Positions 62,410-64,000 of a DNA stretch of 64,000 bases are shown piece by piece (position 1 is the first letter of the stretch; every line of letters starts with the position of its first letter). Location of the stretch: positions 1 to 64,000 of the forward strand of contig CAJKOJ010000001.1 in the NCBI GenBank assembly GCA_905201505.1, in the 5' to 3' direction. Made by a program: the position numbers and the translations under genes. This DNA comes from an uncultured Eubacteriales bacterium (GTDB taxonomy: Bacteria; Bacillota; Clostridia; Lachnospirales; CAG-274). Under the pieces are notes generated by a model. The model was not told the DNA's origin and ran no database searches. It saw nothing but the letters and a program-made list of their open reading frames with translations.

Positions 62410-63741
62410 TTATGTTGTTTTCCAAATCCGACACTGCTTTATGTAAAGATATATGCCGACTGTATCTGTTATAATTTCTGTTAGCGGAAATGTAAGCCAT
62501 ACATAGTTGAGTCCTATAAATGAAAATATAAATGCCAAAGGTACTAGCAAAAAAACTTGTCTTAATAATGTTAATATTATACTTGGAGCAGCCTTTCCAA
62601 TTGCCTGAAAAAATACAGGAAGCATAAGAGATACAACAGCAGGAATAAAGCTTAGAGCAATAATTCGCAGTGCTGTAATCCCAAGACGGATTACTTCTGA
62701 ATCTTTTGAAAAAATTCCTAGAAGTTGTCCTGGAATAATTTCAAATGCTGCAATACCTACAATCATAAATACTGAAGATAAAATTCCTGCCTGCAAAATT
62801 ATTTTTTTACATCGGTCAAATCTGGATATGGCATTATTATAGCTTAATATTGGTACTATACATGTCTGAAGTCCCATGAGGGGAATAAAGAAAAATGACT
62901 GAAGTTTGTAATATAAACCAAGTACAGTGACAGCTGCATCAGAAAATGATACCAATATTAAATTCAGTCCTATGATATATACTGTATACATTGTCTGCAT
63001 AACTATAGAAGGAAATCCCACTTGATATATACGTCTTATGTATATAAACATTTTTTTAATTACAGGTGGGCGGTATATACAGTTTATACCTGTTATAATG
63101 GCAGCAGCTATTTGTCCTATGACTGTGGCAATTGCTGCACCCGCAATTCCTAAAGGAGGAATAATACCGATTCCAAAAATTAATACAGGGTCTAAAATTA
63201 TATTTATAATTGCTCCTGAAACCTGAGCAATCATCGTTCTTTTCATATTTCCTTTTGCTTGATGAATTTTTGACCAGGTACTTTCCAGAAAAAGCCCGAG
63301 ACTTCCGATACATACAATTCTTCCGTATATAAAGGCTTGGTAAATTGTTTCCTGTGATTCTGCTGATACCTGAACGTAGGGTTTCATAAATATGAAAGAG
63401 AGCACTGCCATTACAGACCAGTTAAAAATTGCAAGCACAATTCCTGTCCCGGCTGTTTCCTCCGCTTTTATTATGGATTTCTCGCCGTAAAATCTTGCCA
63501 TAAGTGTGTTTATACCCACACCTGTTCCTATGCCGAAAGCCATAATAAGAAGTTGAATGGGATATATAATAGAAAGGGCAGTAAGGCCTGTTTCTGAATA
63601 TAATCCTACAAAATAACTGTCTACTATATTGTATAGAGACTGAATCAGCTGTGCCAGCATTATAGGAGGAGCTAGCTTTCCAAGTATTTTCCAAATCTTT
63701 TCACTGCCGAAAAAACTGTTGGTTTTAAAATTGTCATTCAT
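62410..63741 (-). CDS. MATE-family multidrug/Na+ antiporter
   Basis: A 443-residue membrane protein with twelve helices in two pseudo-repeats: PIMLAQLIQSLYNIVDSYFVG, GTGVGINTLMARFYG, and PSIVMQTMYTVYIIGLNLIL in the second half. Exports drugs or other cationic molecules using Na+ or H+ gradients. Substrate not predictable. GGAAGGAT precedes the ATG. Single gene on the minus strand. Confidence 0.93.
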   Translation of the reverse strand: MNDNFKTNSFFGSEKIWKILGKLAPPIMLAQLIQSLYNIVDSYFVGLYSETGLTALSIIYPIQLLIMAFGIGTGVGINTLMARFYGEKSIIKAEETAGTGIVLAIFNWSVMAVLSFIFMKPYVQVSAESQETIYQAFIYGRIVCIGSLGLFLESTWSKIHQAKGNMKRTMIAQVSGAIINIILDPVLIFGIGIIPPLGIAGAAIATVIGQIAAAIITGINCIYRPPVIKKMFIYIRRIYQVGFPSIVMQTMYTVYIIGLNLILVSFSDAAVTVLGLYYKLQSFFFIPLMGLQTCIVPILSYNNAISRFDRCKKIILQAGILSSVFMIVGIAAFEIIPGQLLGIFSKDSEVIRLGITALRIIALSFIPAVVSLMLPVFFQAIGKAAPSIILTLLRQVFLLVPLAFIFSFIGLNYVWLTFPLTEIITDTVGIYLYIKQCRIWKTT

Positions 63742-63885
63742 TTAAAGTATCCTTCCAAGATGATTAATAGAAAAAATAATTATAAACAAATAATAACATA
63801 AAAGATTATTATATACAATATTTGAAAGAAGATAATATGCAACAAAAATAATTGCTTAATAAAGTTTAAATTTGGAAAATTTATC

Positions 63886-63914
63886 TTGACAATTATTGTT
63901 TGCTATGATATCAT
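63886..63914 (+). promoter_or_regulatory. Predicted promoter of the truncated T-box transcript
   Basis: TTGACA (63886-63891), 17 bases, TATCAT (63909-63914). Start expected near 63921. Confidence 0.65.
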
Positions 63915-63931
63915 TAATTCATCAATATGGT

Positions 63932-64000
63932 AACACTATGATAAGGAGTAGTAGGTTGCTTGAGGATTTTAAGAGAGCCGACGGTTGGTGTAAGCCGGTA
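63932..64000 (+). promoter_or_regulatory. Partial T-box riboswitch, cut by the window end
   Basis: AAGGAGTAGTAGGTTGC followed by AGAGAGCCGACGGTTGGTG and AAGCCGG is the typical 5' part of a T-box stem I with its AG bulge and apical loop. Specifier, T-box and regulated gene lie beyond base 64000, so the amino acid is unknown. Confidence 0.82.

Noticed and set aside
1..64000. CRISPR arrays, prophage, insertion sequences, tRNA or rRNA genes
   Set aside because: No spaced direct repeats, integrase, transposase or RNA gene signatures were found on either strand by eye.

Overview
The window looks like chromosomal DNA of a low-GC, Gram-positive anaerobe of the class Clostridia, most likely near the Lachnospiraceae. 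This is inferred from gene content, not from a database search. The pointers are strong AGGAGG-type ribosome binding sites, T-box leaders, a CIRCE element, FabT/FabK-type fatty acid synthesis, a GlgC/GlgD pair, a dockerin-bearing pectate lyase, an SLH surface protein, a Clostridia-type EF-G paralogue and FeoA-FeoA-FeoB with a Cys-rich partner. No rRNA, tRNA, CRISPR array, phage or insertion sequence was seen. Codon use looks even throughout, so most of it reads as core genome with small accessory pieces.

Layout. 1-8 kb: 3' part of an EF-G paralogue, CarD-like regulator (-), lone trpD (-), a two-OB-fold SSB-like protein, a small DUF6465 protein, tyrA-aroA and a short winged-helix protein. 8-11 kb: secreted pectate lyase with dockerin. 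11-18 kb: nine tightly packed minus-strand genes, reading from znuA: zinc ABC transporter, a HEPN-like/CBS protein, a lipoprotein, a zinc-dependent homocysteine methyltransferase/MTHFR, then an HPr-kinase-like/PqqD/S26-peptidase cassette. 18-24.5 kb: protein and RNA quality control (htpG with CIRCE, lon, a cold-shock protein with a terminator-like leader, and a DEAD-box helicase apparently starting at ATT). 24.6-27.8 kb: ferrous iron uptake. 28-31 kb: ribbon-helix-helix gene plus clpB. 31.5-35.7 kb (-): dacA, hemolysin III, ftsZ, divIB. 35.8-44.1 kb: thioesterase, fabT, fabH-K-D-G-F-Z and accD-accA, with a FabT-type operator over the fabT promoter; acpP, accB and accC are absent. 44-49 kb: ArsC-like reductase, SLH/beta-helix surface protein, glgC-glgD (-). 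49-56 kb: nadE, ddl-murI, T-box-thrS. 56-58 kb: arsR/permease/thioredoxin operon with three operator-like palindromes. 58-64 kb: secreted beta-propeller-like protein (-), three GT2 glycosyltransferases, MATE exporter (-), and the start of a second T-box leader cut by the window edge.

How it fits together. Metal homeostasis recurs: the zinc operon and the feo operon share the same box (TTAG-N4-AGCTAA) in their promoter regions, which suggests a common metalloregulator. The zinc transporter appears to be co-transcribed with a zinc-dependent methionine enzyme and with a cassette resembling part of a lasso-peptide/RiPP maturation system that has no precursor or cyclase in view. That operon is the best candidate for something not yet described. 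Stress genes (htpG, lon, csp, helicase, clpB) cluster but carry different control signals. The fatty-acid operon and the envelope genes (dacA, ftsZ, divIB, ddl, murI, SLH protein, glycosyltransferases) are otherwise conventional.
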